23,415 nt of DNA from G963692885 sp964657395 (GCA_964657395.1 CAZZUX010000060.1:1-23415), one strand, 5' to 3'. Positions 7,303 through 15,682 are shown, counted from the stretch's first letter. Notes: generated by a model not told the origin, from the sequence alone. Numbers and translations are program-made.

Positions 7303-7926
7303 TCAAGATTTGTAAGCGCGTTGGAAAACATCGACCGCTGACTTGAGCCTTCTTTCGATCTGCTCTTTTTTCGGTGTCGCTAAGCCAAGCAATAAGCGCC
7401 GCGAAAGTTCACCTAATGAAAGATGCATAAATTGCTCCGCCGCAAGGTCCGCTTCCGCTTTACGGAGTTCGCCATCGTCCATTTTCTTCTGAAGGAAGCT
7501 CGTCAGTAATGCTCGGCCACGCTCAGGCCCGGCTTTCTCGAAGGTCTGGCCCAGGTGGGGAAAGCGTCCGGATTCAGAGTGCAAGACGCGCAGCAACCGG
7601 ACTGCTTCCCCCGAGTACAAGACTGTCATCATCTGACGAGCAAATGACAAGAGCCCTCGCTCGACAGAGATGTCCCCTTCGAGGGCAGCTGCAAAGCCGG
7701 CGTTGATGCGATCATTCAGGCGAATCACCACTGTCTCAAATAGCTCATCTTTATTTCCGAAATGATTGTAAAAGGTGATCTTGGAGGCTCTTGCCGACGC
7801 GGCAATTTCGTCAATTGACGTTGCAGAGAACCCTTTTTCAAGAAAAACCTCTGTCGCAGCCGTAAGAAGACGCTCTTCTTGTGCTGACCTCGGCAGGACC
7901 AACTTCATAGTTTTTTTAATCGGCAT
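7303..7926 (-). CDS. TetR/AcrR-family transcriptional repressor of the divergent efflux/MCE operon
   Basis: This is a 207-residue protein when read from ATG 7926. The start is chosen because GAAAGG lies about 8 bases upstream; a GTG five codons earlier (7941) is also in frame. The N-terminal TetR helix-turn-helix is clear: ERLLTAATEVFLEKGFSATS, then IDEIAASARASKITFYNHFG and KDELFETVV, with the recognition helix around KITFYNHF. The rest is an all-helical ligand-binding and dimerisation domain of the AefR-like kind and of usual length. The gene is divergent from the MFS pump gene with about 100 bases between them, the typical arrangement of AcrR/TtgR/EmrR-like local repressors that release DNA on binding a toxic hydrophobic ligand. 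The ligand is unknown. Confidence 0.9.
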   Translation of the reverse strand: MPIKKTMKLVLPRSAQEERLLTAATEVFLEKGFSATSIDEIAASARASKITFYNHFGNKDELFETVVIRLNDRINAGFAAALEGDISVERGLLSFARQMMTVLYSGEAVRLLRVLHSESGRFPHLGQTFEKAGPERGRALLTSFLQKKMDDGELRKAEADLAAEQFMHLSLGELSRRLLLGLATPKKEQIERRLKSAVDVFQRAYKS

Positions 7927-7958
7927 CTCGCAACCTTTCACAAAAATACCTCAAGAAG

Positions 7959-7987
7959 TTGCATCTGTATTTCAGATCCTGTATCTA
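7959..7987 (+). promoter_or_regulatory. Predicted sigma70-type promoter of the efflux/MCE operon
   Basis: TTGCAT (7959-7964) and TATCTA (7982-7987) are separated by exactly 17 bases, placing the predicted start site at about 7993-7995. The spacer contains an inverted repeat ATCTG-N5-CAGAT (7963-7977), a possible additional operator. The start site falls inside the AGTAC-A-GTACT palindrome described separately, so repressor binding there would block transcription. Confidence 0.5.
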
Positions 7988-7990
7988 AAC

Positions 7991-8007
7991 TATACAGTAC
8001 AGTACTA
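7991..8007. promoter_or_regulatory. Candidate TetR operator, site 1
   Basis: TATACAGTACAGTACTA lies between the divergent genes. Its core AGTAC-A-GTACT (7996-8006) is a perfect 5-bp-arm palindrome. The reverse strand reads TAGTACTGTAC, which recurs at 15566-15576. It overlaps the predicted transcription start of the operon. Assignment to the adjacent TetR protein is an inference from position and symmetry. Confidence 0.5.
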
Positions 8008-8030
8008 ACAAGAACTGGAGGCTGGCGACT

Positions 8031-9590
8031 TTGGATACGCAACGCTGGGTACCGAGACACAACCCGTGGCTTATCGCCATCACTGTCAGCATGGCCACAT
8101 TCATGGAAGTGCTTGATAGTTCCGTGGCAAACGTTGCGTTGCCGCACATCGCCGGAACCTTCGGCGCGAGTCAGGATGAGTCCACCTGGGTTCTCACGTC
8201 CTACCTTGTTTCGAACGCCGTCGTCCTACCGGTAGCTGCGTACATGTCTACACTCATCGGACGTAAGCGCTTCTACATGATGTGTGTGGCGCTATTCGGG
8301 CTCAGCTCCTTGCTATGCGGTCTAGCTCCCTCTCTGCCGCTTCTATTGTTCTTCCGCGTTCTCCAAGGCGTTGGGGGCGGAGGTCTAGGGCCGTCGGAAC
8401 AGTCCATCCTGGCAGACACTTTCGAGCCGAAAAAGCGAAGCCAAGCGTTTGCGCTTTATGGCATTGCCGTGGTCATGGCTCCAACATTGGGTCCAACCGT
8501 CGGCGGCTGGATCACAGATAACTTCAGCTGGCGATGGATCTTCTTCATCAACATTCCGATTGTCCTCCTTTCGCTCTACCTCACTCACCGCCTTGTTGAA
8601 GACCCGCCAAACCTTCAGAAAGAAGTAAAAGAAGCGCGCAGCGGCAAGTTTCGCCTCGACTATATAGGATTCAGCCTGCTTGCGCTCACCTTCGGCAGTC
8701 TCGAGGTTGTGCTTGACAAGGGGCAGCAGGATGACTGGTTTGGCTCGAATTTCATCACGACGTTCTCTCTAGTCTTCGTCGTCTGCATGGTTGCCGTCAT
8801 TTTTTACGAGCTCAGGCTGGCGCGTAAAAAACAGAGACCGATCCTCGACCTGGAACTTTTCTGCAACCGTACCTTTACTGTCTCTGTGGTCATGATGTTC
8901 GTACTCGGCGCCGCACTATACGGCGTGAACACCCTTCTTCCGCAATTACTCCAGAACCTCATGGGATATTCGGCAGAGCAGGCTGGCATCACGCTCTCTT
9001 CTGGTGGCCTGGCGACTCTCCTCTGCATGCCGCTGGTGGGCTACCTCGCTGCACAGGTCGATCCACGCAAGCTTATTGCCTTCGGCTTCTTCATCACGGC
9101 TGCCGGTCTTTTCTACATGAGTGGTATCAACCTGCAGATGAACATGGGTCACGCTGCCGAGGTCCGCTTTTTTCAATCCCTCGGACTTGGCTTCCTGTTT
9201 GTCCCCATCACCACGATGTCGTATGTCGGCATTGCGCAGAACAAGAGCAACGATGTTTCCGGCATGACGAATCTGGCGCGCAACATCGGCGGATCGTGCG
9301 GCACAGCCTTTTTCACAACCGTACTTGCACGACATCAGCAGCTCCACCAGCATGTTCTGGTAGCGCACACAGCGAAAGACAATATCTTCTTCAATAAGCA
9401 GCTCGCCAAGCTGACAGAGCTGCATGGCAGCCATCAGGCACTGGCGCAGATCTATCAACGAGTCCAGCAGCAGGCAAGCGTTCTTTCCTATCTCGACATC
9501 ATCCTGTATTTCGCCGTCGCCAGTCTCGCCATGGCGCCCATCGCCTTCCTCATGAAGAAGAACGTGGGCGGCAAAATTGTCATGCATTAA
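8031..9590 (+). CDS. DHA2-type MFS multidrug efflux transporter (EmrB/QacA family)
   Basis: This 519-residue inner-membrane protein has about 14 predicted membrane segments and the length of EmrB-type pumps. The start is TTG 8031, supported by TGGAGG 9 bases upstream; no ATG fits the N-terminus. Family marks are the first helix ITVSMATFMEVLDSSVANVA, the motif-A region STLIGRKRFYMM, the glycine-rich VLQGVGGGGLGPSEQ, and the motif-C region MAPTLGPTVGGWITD followed by WRWIFFINIP. These pumps use the proton gradient to expel drugs or hydrophobic compounds. The next two genes supply an outer-membrane channel and a periplasmic adaptor, so a complete EmrAB-TolC-like tripartite system is encoded. It is the first gene after the TetR-controlled promoter. 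The substrate cannot be told from sequence. Confidence 0.93.
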   Translation: MDTQRWVPRHNPWLIAITVSMATFMEVLDSSVANVALPHIAGTFGASQDESTWVLTSYLVSNAVVLPVAAYMSTLIGRKRFYMMCVALFGLSSLLCGLAPSLPLLLFFRVLQGVGGGGLGPSEQSILADTFEPKKRSQAFALYGIAVVMAPTLGPTVGGWITDNFSWRWIFFINIPIVLLSLYLTHRLVEDPPNLQKEVKEARSGKFRLDYIGFSLLALTFGSLEVVLDKGQQDDWFGSNFITTFSLVFVVCMVAVIFYELRLARKKQRPILDLELFCNRTFTVSVVMMFVLGAALYGVNTLLPQLLQNLMGYSAEQAGITLSSGGLATLLCMPLVGYLAAQVDPRKLIAFGFFITAAGLFYMSGINLQMNMGHAAEVRFFQSLGLGFLFVPITTMSYVGIAQNKSNDVSGMTNLARNIGGSCGTAFFTTVLARHQQLHQHVLVAHTAKDNIFFNKQLAKLTELHGSHQALAQIYQRVQQQASVLSYLDIILYFAVASLAMAPIAFLMKKNVGGKIVMH

Positions 9591-9599
9591 GGAGTTTAA

Positions 9600-11141
9600 A
9601 TGGAAATTAATTTCTCATACCGGCAGATCGGAGTGGTTGCTGTTGTACTAGCACTCGGCAGCGCGCCCCTAGCATGGTCCCAGGCCGCCTCCTCCGCTCA
9701 AGCTCCACAAGCGCAGCAGGTACAGCTCTCCGGGCGTGCGCAGGGCGGTTCTTCCGTTGTCGCGCAGCAGACTGCATCCGGAAGTACGAGCTCAAGCGTG
9801 AATACCACCAACACTACTATTACGGTGCAGGGAGCTTACCAAGGCAGTGTGGCAGAACCAGCAAGTGGTGATATGCCCATTTCTTTGGTGCTCGCAGATG
9901 CCATCAAGCGCGGCCTGCAGTACAACCTAGGAGGGCTCGACTCTGCTGCTTCTGCTCGTCAGCAACGCGGTCTGCGACTAAGCGCGCTTAGTCAGCTGCT
10001 GCCGAACATCTACGCCACCATTTCCGAGTCGGGCGCGAAGACCGATCTCCAGACTCAGGGCCTTAGCAGCGGCGTTCTGGGGGCTGGTATCGCGCTCCCA
10101 ACCACCGTCGGTCCCTACCACTACTACAGCGCAGAAGCCAATCTGAGCGAACAGCTAAGTCTCACTTCGTTCCACAATCTGCGATCCGCCAGCGCTGCTC
10201 GCGACGCTGCACAGTTGAGCGCCAAAGATGCTCGCGAATTGATAATCCTGGCGGTTAGCGGATCGTATTTGCGCGTGCTCGCAACCCAGGCGCTGGTAGC
10301 TTCGCAGGCTACACAGGTCCAGTACTCAGAGGTGAGCTACAAACAGGCTAAGGATCAGTTCGATGCTGGAACGAAAGCGCGAATCGATGCTACGCGCAGC
10401 CTGGTTGAGTTGCAGTCGCAGCAGCAACGTCTCCGTTCAGAGCGGACTCAGCTCGAGAAAGAGCAAATGGCTTTGGAGCGCTTAATCGGTCTTCCGTTGG
10501 GCCACCCTCTTTTGATCGAACAGACCTTACCTACAAGCGTTCCAACTCTGCCCGATTCAAACGGCGCTGTTCATGATGGCTTGGCCAGCCGGGCCGACCT
10601 GAAGGCTGCAAGCCTCCAGATGAAAGCAGCACAGGAGTCGCTGCGCGCTTCAAAGGCAGAATATCTGCCGTCCTTCAGCGTCAATGGCGACTTTGGAGTG
10701 CAAGGCATCAATCCCAACAAAGGCTCCGGTGTCTTCCAGGCCAGTGCAACGGTGACCATCCCAATCTGGCAAGGGGGTCGAGCAAAGTCAGACGTGCAGC
10801 AGGCGAGCGCATCCGTTGATCAGCGGAAAGCGGAACTTGCCGATCAGCAGGGTGTCGTTGAGAACGACGTTCGGACTGCACTACTTGACCTCGGCGTCGC
10901 GGCAGAACAGGTTGCGGTTGCGGAGGACAATCGCCAGCTGGCTCTCAGCACTCTCAAACAATCGCAGGATCGATTCTCTACCGGCGTTACCACCTCCGTA
11001 GAAGTCGTGCAGTCGCAGGAGACGCTGGCATCCGCGGAGCTCGATTACATCAATAGCCTCTTTTCTCTGAACATAGGAAAGATCAACCTTGCACGTGCCA
11101 TGGGCCACGCTGAGACCTCTGTTTCGACCCTACTCAACTAG
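9600..11141 (+). CDS. TolC-like outer-membrane efflux protein
   Basis: The 513-residue protein starts at ATG 9600, 9 bases after the pump gene and behind TAAGGAG. An N-terminal signal peptide (about residues 1-28, ending ...APLAWSQA) is followed by a Ser/Gln/Thr-rich low-complexity stretch to about residue 90. Two OEP repeats of long amphipathic helices follow, the TolC architecture. Typical features are PISLVLADAIKRGLQYN, the repeat-start motif LSASYLRVLATQALV-like region near 220, SRADLKAASLQMKAA near 330, and TVTIPIWQGGRAKSDVQQA near 385. It should form the trimeric exit duct for the MFS pump. The long low-complexity N-terminal insert is more than most TolC proteins carry. Confidence 0.93.
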   Translation: MEINFSYRQIGVVAVVLALGSAPLAWSQAASSAQAPQAQQVQLSGRAQGGSSVVAQQTASGSTSSSVNTTNTTITVQGAYQGSVAEPASGDMPISLVLADAIKRGLQYNLGGLDSAASARQQRGLRLSALSQLLPNIYATISESGAKTDLQTQGLSSGVLGAGIALPTTVGPYHYYSAEANLSEQLSLTSFHNLRSASAARDAAQLSAKDARELIILAVSGSYLRVLATQALVASQATQVQYSEVSYKQAKDQFDAGTKARIDATRSLVELQSQQQRLRSERTQLEKEQMALERLIGLPLGHPLLIEQTLPTSVPTLPDSNGAVHDGLASRADLKAASLQMKAAQESLRASKAEYLPSFSVNGDFGVQGINPNKGSGVFQASATVTIPIWQGGRAKSDVQQASASVDQRKAELADQQGVVENDVRTALLDLGVAAEQVAVAEDNRQLALSTLKQSQDRFSTGVTTSVEVVQSQETLASAELDYINSLFSLNIGKINLARAMGHAETSVSTLLN

Positions 11142-11157
11142 CTGTTTCGAAAGGATC

Positions 11158-12423
11158 ATGACCATGTCAACCCAATACGTAAAAGACCAGGAGCAGGAAA
11201 CCAGGCTATCGGAGCAAGCTGATCAGGCGGAAGAAAGGAAAGCGCCGATCGACCCGGCAAAACGCCGTCGCGGCATCATCCTTACCAGCTTCATCGGGGT
11301 ACTGCTCGTCGCCGTTTGTATCATGTGGTGGCTTTACTCCCGGAACTACGAGTCTACAGATGATGCCCAGGCCGACGCCCATCTCAACCCCATTGCCGCC
11401 CGTGTGGAAGGAACCGTCAGGACTGTCTACGTGGAAGACAATCAGTCCATACAGGCTGGCCAGACGGTAGTCGATCTAGATACTAGTGATTTCGAAGTAA
11501 AACTGGCGCAGGCACAGGCTGACTACGACCAGGCCGTTGCTCAACTGCGCGCGGAAAGCCCCAACGTGCCAATCACGCAGACCTCCAACTCGAACGACAT
11601 CAACTCGCAGCAGGAGGAAGTTCGAAACGCAGATGCGTCCCTGGCTGCAGCGATGAGCGATTATGAAAGCTCTGTCGCCAAGTTGAGTCAGGCTGAGGCC
11701 AACAACAACAAAAGCCAGGCTGACCTTGTGCGCTATAAAGAACTGCTCGATAAGCAGGAGATTGCTAGTTCCGATTATGACCAATATCTTGCCAATGCGA
11801 AATCACAATTGGCAAACGTAAACTCTGCGACTGCCGCTGCGGCATCCGCGCAGAAAGTAATCGACCAGCGCCGGGCACAGTTGGCACAGCAACGATCTAA
11901 GTTCACGCAGACTTCGGTTAACGCGCCCAGGCAGCTTGTTATTCGCGAAGCGAATATGGCCAGCCGCAAAGCTAGCGTCAACTCTTATAAGGCTCAACTG
12001 GATCAGGCTCGCCTAAACGTCGCTTATTGCCACGTCGTTGCACCGGTAAGCGGCATCGTGATGCAACGAAGCGCAGAGATAGGGGCGCGCATTGGAGCCG
12101 GAACACAATTGCTCGTTGTCGCTCAAGTGGATGCCCCGTGGGTCACCGCAAACTTCAAGGAAACGCAGCTACGCAAGATGCATCCAGGCCAGCATGCCAG
12201 CGTCAAGATCGATGCATTGGGCGAGTCTTTTAAGGGGACAGTTGAAGCCATGCCTGCGTCTACTGGCGACCGTGCTAGCGTACTTCCTGCAGAAAATGCC
12301 ACCGGCAACTATGTGAAGGTCATCCAGCGCTTACCAGTTCGCATACGCCTTGAAAAGGGACAACAAGATCTGAACAGAGTTCGTCCAGGTATGTCCGCGG
12401 AGCCGAAAGTAAGTCTCAATTGA
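11158..12423 (+). CDS. HlyD/EmrA-type periplasmic adaptor (membrane fusion) protein
   Basis: ATG 11158 is chosen (421 aa) because AAAGGA sits just upstream; the frame also has an earlier start at 11089 that would overlap the channel gene by 53 bases and lacks support. Residues 1-38 are charged and cytoplasmic, and 39-60 form the membrane anchor. The biotinyl-lipoyl half-motif YESTDDAQADAHLNPIAARV and VDLDTSDFEVKLAQAQADYD follow. A long coiled-coil hairpin rich in Ala/Gln spans about 110-280, then comes the second lipoyl half (VVAPVSGIVMQRSAEIGARI) and a beta-barrel region (APWVTANFKETQL). This is the EmrA layout. It should connect the MFS pump to the outer-membrane channel across the periplasm. 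Confidence 0.93.
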   Translation: MTMSTQYVKDQEQETRLSEQADQAEERKAPIDPAKRRRGIILTSFIGVLLVAVCIMWWLYSRNYESTDDAQADAHLNPIAARVEGTVRTVYVEDNQSIQAGQTVVDLDTSDFEVKLAQAQADYDQAVAQLRAESPNVPITQTSNSNDINSQQEEVRNADASLAAAMSDYESSVAKLSQAEANNNKSQADLVRYKELLDKQEIASSDYDQYLANAKSQLANVNSATAAAASAQKVIDQRRAQLAQQRSKFTQTSVNAPRQLVIREANMASRKASVNSYKAQLDQARLNVAYCHVVAPVSGIVMQRSAEIGARIGAGTQLLVVAQVDAPWVTANFKETQLRKMHPGQHASVKIDALGESFKGTVEAMPASTGDRASVLPAENATGNYVKVIQRLPVRIRLEKGQQDLNRVRPGMSAEPKVSLN

Positions 12424-12536
12424 AAGCGCCGGTATCGAACACTTCCTGCTTCTTCAATTCATGCTCGCCGAAGACATTTTTACACATGCAGCCTGTGACA
12501 AGAACTGAAGCAAACCGTGAGGATGGGTAGGCGGCA

Positions 12537-13307
12537 ATGACGAAAATTAATCGGTTGCTCTCCAATGTCGGCGAGATCGTCTACTTCGGTCTCCGAGCTA
12601 TTGCCTCTGCCTTTGCGCCTCCCTACGAGTGGGCCGAACTGCTGCGTCAAGTAGAGCAGATCGGCGCACGTTCCGTGCCACTCATCTGCGCTGCGGGTGT
12701 GGCACTCGGCATCGTGCTTACCCTGCACACACATGACACGCTCGTCCAATTCGGCGCAGCCGCACTTAGCCCTACCTTGCAGGCGGCCTCGTTCTTCATA
12801 GAACTAGGTCCCTTAGTAACAGCACTCCTCATCGCAGGCCGCGTAGGCTCAGGTATCGGGGCTGAACTTGCAAACCTTCGCGCCAGCGAGCAGATCGACG
12901 CCATCGAGGCGATGTCCCTCGACTCGTTCAGGATGCTGGTCGTCACCCGCGTAATAGGATGCATTATCGCCCTGCCTCTGCTCACACTTTTCATGGACTT
13001 CAGCAGCTTACTCGGCGGCTTTATCGCTGAGCGATTGAGCACACATATGTCCATCGCGCTCTATAGTAATCGCGCCTTCGCAGGTCTCTCTTGGTCAAAC
13101 GTCTTACCACCCACACTGAAAACCTGTGTATTCGGCTTCATCATCGGCAGTGTTTCTGCCTTCTTCGGCTACACAATTGACCAAGGCTCTGCCGGCGTTC
13201 GCAAGGCGGCAACCAACAGCGTCGTGCTTTCTTCGCTGCTGATCATTGTTTCGGATGTATTGCTGGTCAAGATCATCTACTTCATTTTCCCGGGGTCGGC
13301 ACTATGA
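12537..13307 (+). CDS. mlaE: MlaE-family ABC permease (MCE lipid transporter)
   Basis: The 256-residue integral membrane protein has 5-6 hydrophobic segments and the MlaE signature region FIELGPLVTALLIAGRVGSG followed by IGAELANLRASEQIDAIEAM. ATG 12537 follows a purine-rich GTAGGCGG. A 113-base gap separates it from the adaptor gene; no terminator or strong promoter is visible there, so it may be read through from the efflux genes. The 3' end overlaps the next gene by four bases (ATGA). With the MlaF-like ATPase and MlaD-like protein it forms the core of an MCE transporter that moves phospholipids or other hydrophobic molecules between the membranes. Relatives (Ttg2) contribute to toluene tolerance. 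Confidence 0.92.
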   Translation: MTKINRLLSNVGEIVYFGLRAIASAFAPPYEWAELLRQVEQIGARSVPLICAAGVALGIVLTLHTHDTLVQFGAAALSPTLQAASFFIELGPLVTALLIAGRVGSGIGAELANLRASEQIDAIEAMSLDSFRMLVVTRVIGCIIALPLLTLFMDFSSLLGGFIAERLSTHMSIALYSNRAFAGLSWSNVLPPTLKTCVFGFIIGSVSAFFGYTIDQGSAGVRKAATNSVVLSSLLIIVSDVLLVKIIYFIFPGSAL

Positions 13308-14053
13308 GCAACCGGCCGGTGGTTGAATTTAAGCAAGTATCTAAGAGCTTCGGAAAAAGGAAAGTACTTGACAATGTGTCTTTCATGGTTGACGAGGGCG
13401 AAGTGCTCTGTATCCTTGGCCGCAGCGGCACGGGCAAAAGCGTCACACTTAAGCTCACAATCGGCTTGCTCAAACCAGACAACGGATCGGTCTTCATCGG
13501 AGCTGAAAACATGAGCCAGCTCGAGGGTCAAGGCCTCTTGAAGATTCGCCGGGATGTTGGTTTCCTCTTCCAAAGCGCCGCCCTCTTCGACTCTTTCACT
13601 GTAGGCGACAATCTTGCGCTTCCCGTGCACCGATTCGACAAGAAGCACAAGTCGCAACAACAGATCCAGGCCGAAGTAAGAGAGATGCTGCGCCAGGTCG
13701 GCCTCGAAAGCGATATGAACAAAATGCCCGGAGAGCTCTCCGGCGGCATGAAGAAGCGGGCGGCCCTCGCGAGGGCTCTCGTTCTTAAGCCGAAGCTTCT
13801 GCTCGTCGACGAACCCAGTAGTGGTCTTGACCGCATCACTGCATCGGAGATTGACGATCTCTTGATGAAATTCAATAAGGAACGCAATACCACCATGATC
13901 ATCGTGACCCACGACGTGCGTGGTGCGCGAAGACTGGCGGACAAAGTAGCTGTCCTCGACCAGGGGAGCATCGTCGGGTTTGGCACCATCGACGAACTTG
14001 ACCACAGTGACAACGATCTAGTTCGTGAATTGATCTCGGAGTCCCAATCATGA
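13304..14053 (+). CDS. mlaF: MlaF-family ABC ATPase (MCE transporter)
   Basis: This is a 249-residue cytoplasmic nucleotide-binding subunit. All ABC motifs are present: Walker A GRSGTGKS at 39-46, Q-loop Q90, signature LSGGM at 145-149, Walker B LLLVDEP at 165-171 followed by SSGLD, and the switch His in THDV near 203. The spacing and the FDSFTVGDNLALP region fit the MlaF/Ttg2A subfamily, not importers with binding proteins. It overlaps both neighbours by ATGA, which signals translational coupling and equal production with the permease and MCE protein. It powers the permease by ATP hydrolysis. Confidence 0.94.
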   Translation: MSNRPVVEFKQVSKSFGKRKVLDNVSFMVDEGEVLCILGRSGTGKSVTLKLTIGLLKPDNGSVFIGAENMSQLEGQGLLKIRRDVGFLFQSAALFDSFTVGDNLALPVHRFDKKHKSQQQIQAEVREMLRQVGLESDMNKMPGELSGGMKKRAALARALVLKPKLLLVDEPSSGLDRITASEIDDLLMKFNKERNTTMIIVTHDVRGARRLADKVAVLDQGSIVGFGTIDELDHSDNDLVRELISESQS

Positions 14054-15420
14054 AAATGAATTTTGCTGTCTTAGGTGCATTCATCCTGGCCGGACTCATC
14101 CTGTTGACGACCGTTCTTTTCATGATTGGCAATCGCAGTCAGGCGTTCAACAAACACGAAGAGCTTTATGTCGAGATGGCGACGGTCACCGGCATTGCTC
14201 CCGGCTCGAAGGTTCGGGTCAGCGGCCTCGACGCGGGGGAGGTCAGGGCGATTGAGCTTCCGCCTAGCCCAGCGGCCAAGTTTCGCGTTAAGCTGGAAGT
14301 CGAGCAGAAGATCCATTCGATCATCCGCCAGGATTCGCTTGTCAGTGTCGAGTCCGATGGCCTGGTCGGTGACAAATTTCTGATGATCCACGCCGGGACG
14401 GACTCATCGCCCGAGGCAGCAGGCGGTTCTACCTTGCCGAACAAGGAGCCGGTTGAACTCTCAGCGATTCTCGAGAAGGTATCGAGTACAGTCGATCGGG
14501 TGGACAGCACAATCGGCGACGTTCGCGGCAGGCTTGACGGAGCGCTCGATGCTGTCACCACCACCGTGAACAACACCAATGGGATGGTGACCCAGGTGCG
14601 CAGCGGCAAGGGAACGATTGGCATGCTGCTCAGCGACCGACAAACAGCAGGCCAGGTAAAGCAGGCTGTCGCGAATGTGCAGCAGGCAAGCACCAATCTC
14701 ACCCAGGTGTCTGTTCAGGCGCAGCAATTGATGACAGACGTTCAGTCGCGCAACCTGCCGGCGAAGATCGACGACACCATCGTCAACGCGCGCTATGCCT
14801 CGCAGCAGATCAACCAGGTCGCCCACACCGTGAGCACCACGGTCACGGATGCGCTTGCAGCCGACAGCTCCGGCGTAAGCGCGGCGGATAACATACGCGA
14901 CACACTATCGAACGTCAACCTCACCACAGCGAACCTCGCAGACGATACCGAGGCGCTTAAGCACGGGTTCCTCTTCCGCGGCTTCTTCAAGAAAAGGGGC
15001 TTCTATAGCTTGAGCGACTTGACCCCGGACAGCTATCGTAGCAACGCTTACTTCCAAGATCCCCGCAACCAACGCTTTTGGATTGACGGAGCTGAAGCTT
15101 TCAGTGTCGACGCGGGAGGGCATGACATATTGTCGGACGCAGGCAGGCAGCAGGTCGACCAGATCATTGGAAGTTTGAAGGATGTAATTGTCATGCAGCC
15201 AATCATCGTCGAAGGGTATTCGAGTGCCGATGACGCGTCCACGCAGATCACGCTATCCAGCAAACGCGCACTTCTGATCGAGCACTATCTCAAACAACGC
15301 TTCCATTTGCACTCAAACAACATCGGTGTCGTTTCTCTGAATTCAAGACCTCCGCAGTCGTCTGGCAAGAACGTCTGGAACGGCGCTTGCATCCTCCTGC
15401 TTGCTCAAGCAAAGCAGTGA
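14050..15420 (+). CDS. MlaD-like MCE-domain protein with OmpA-like C-terminal domain
   Basis: The 456-residue protein overlaps the ATPase gene by four bases. Residues about 5-27 form an N-terminal membrane anchor. The MCE domain follows at about 37-116 (VTGIAPGSKVRVSGLDAGEV ... SDGLVGDKFLMI). Residues 135-300 are a helical/coiled region rich in Val, Gln and Thr, as in substrate-tunnel MCE proteins. After GFFKKRGFYSL near 310-320, residues about 345-455 resemble an OmpA-like fold: FSVDAGGHDILSDAGRQQVD, IIVEGYSSADD, ITLSSKRALLIEHYL and NGACILLL. The Arg of S-K-R-A is kept, but the Asp expected in the G-H-T-D motif reads G-Y-S-S, so peptidoglycan binding is uncertain. It is roughly twice the size of E. 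coli MlaD. No MlaC or MlaB gene follows. Confidence 0.85.
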   Translation: MKMNFAVLGAFILAGLILLTTVLFMIGNRSQAFNKHEELYVEMATVTGIAPGSKVRVSGLDAGEVRAIELPPSPAAKFRVKLEVEQKIHSIIRQDSLVSVESDGLVGDKFLMIHAGTDSSPEAAGGSTLPNKEPVELSAILEKVSSTVDRVDSTIGDVRGRLDGALDAVTTTVNNTNGMVTQVRSGKGTIGMLLSDRQTAGQVKQAVANVQQASTNLTQVSVQAQQLMTDVQSRNLPAKIDDTIVNARYASQQINQVAHTVSTTVTDALAADSSGVSAADNIRDTLSNVNLTTANLADDTEALKHGFLFRGFFKKRGFYSLSDLTPDSYRSNAYFQDPRNQRFWIDGAEAFSVDAGGHDILSDAGRQQVDQIIGSLKDVIVMQPIIVEGYSSADDASTQITLSSKRALLIEHYLKQRFHLHSNNIGVVSLNSRPPQSSGKNVWNGACILLLAQAKQ

Positions 15421-15682
15421 TCAACGTCGGGATCTGAGCGCAGGCTTGCAGAAAAGATCATGGACACGAGCGACCGAGATTCCTTGCCGTAGCTCCAGCC
15501 TCACCTGTCAAAGAATCGAGATGCAAAAGCTGCATTCCTGAATCATCTCTGGTCTTGGTTCATCATAGTACTGTACCGTTTCGTATCTACGAGCACTTCA
15601 GCCCCTAAGAAGATGACTTTCCAGCTAAGGCAGCAAGGCTTCTGTCCAACCAGAGTTCCCGCACCAAGGAAGGATTCAACCA
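15421..15682. other. Intergenic region carrying operator site 2
   Basis: No gene is visible. The interval contains a weak hairpin ATGCA-aaagc-TGCAT near 15520-15535, the TetR-type operator-like motif at 15566-15576, a TATCTA box at 15584-15589, and the ribosome binding site of the next gene (AAGGAAGGA near 15667). It may therefore hold a separate promoter for the downstream genes. Confidence 0.4.
15566..15576. promoter_or_regulatory. Candidate TetR operator, site 2
   Basis: TAGTACTGTAC matches the reverse complement of site 1 over 11 consecutive bases, with further matches in the next few (NGTNT). The symmetric core is GTAC-T-GTAC. It lies 8 bases upstream of TATCTA (15584-15589), the same hexamer predicted as the -10 box at site 1, and 107 bases before the next gene. 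Regulation by the TetR protein encoded at 7303-7926 is inferred. Confidence 0.45.

Noticed and set aside
11089..11157. Upstream start of the adaptor protein overlapping the TolC-like gene
   Set aside because: The extra 23 residues do not resemble an EmrA N-terminus and ATG 11158 has a proper ribosome binding site.
13277..14005. 242-codon minus-strand open frame opposite the MlaF ATPase gene
   Set aside because: The plus strand carries all ABC ATPase motifs in order; the antisense frame is a coding shadow.
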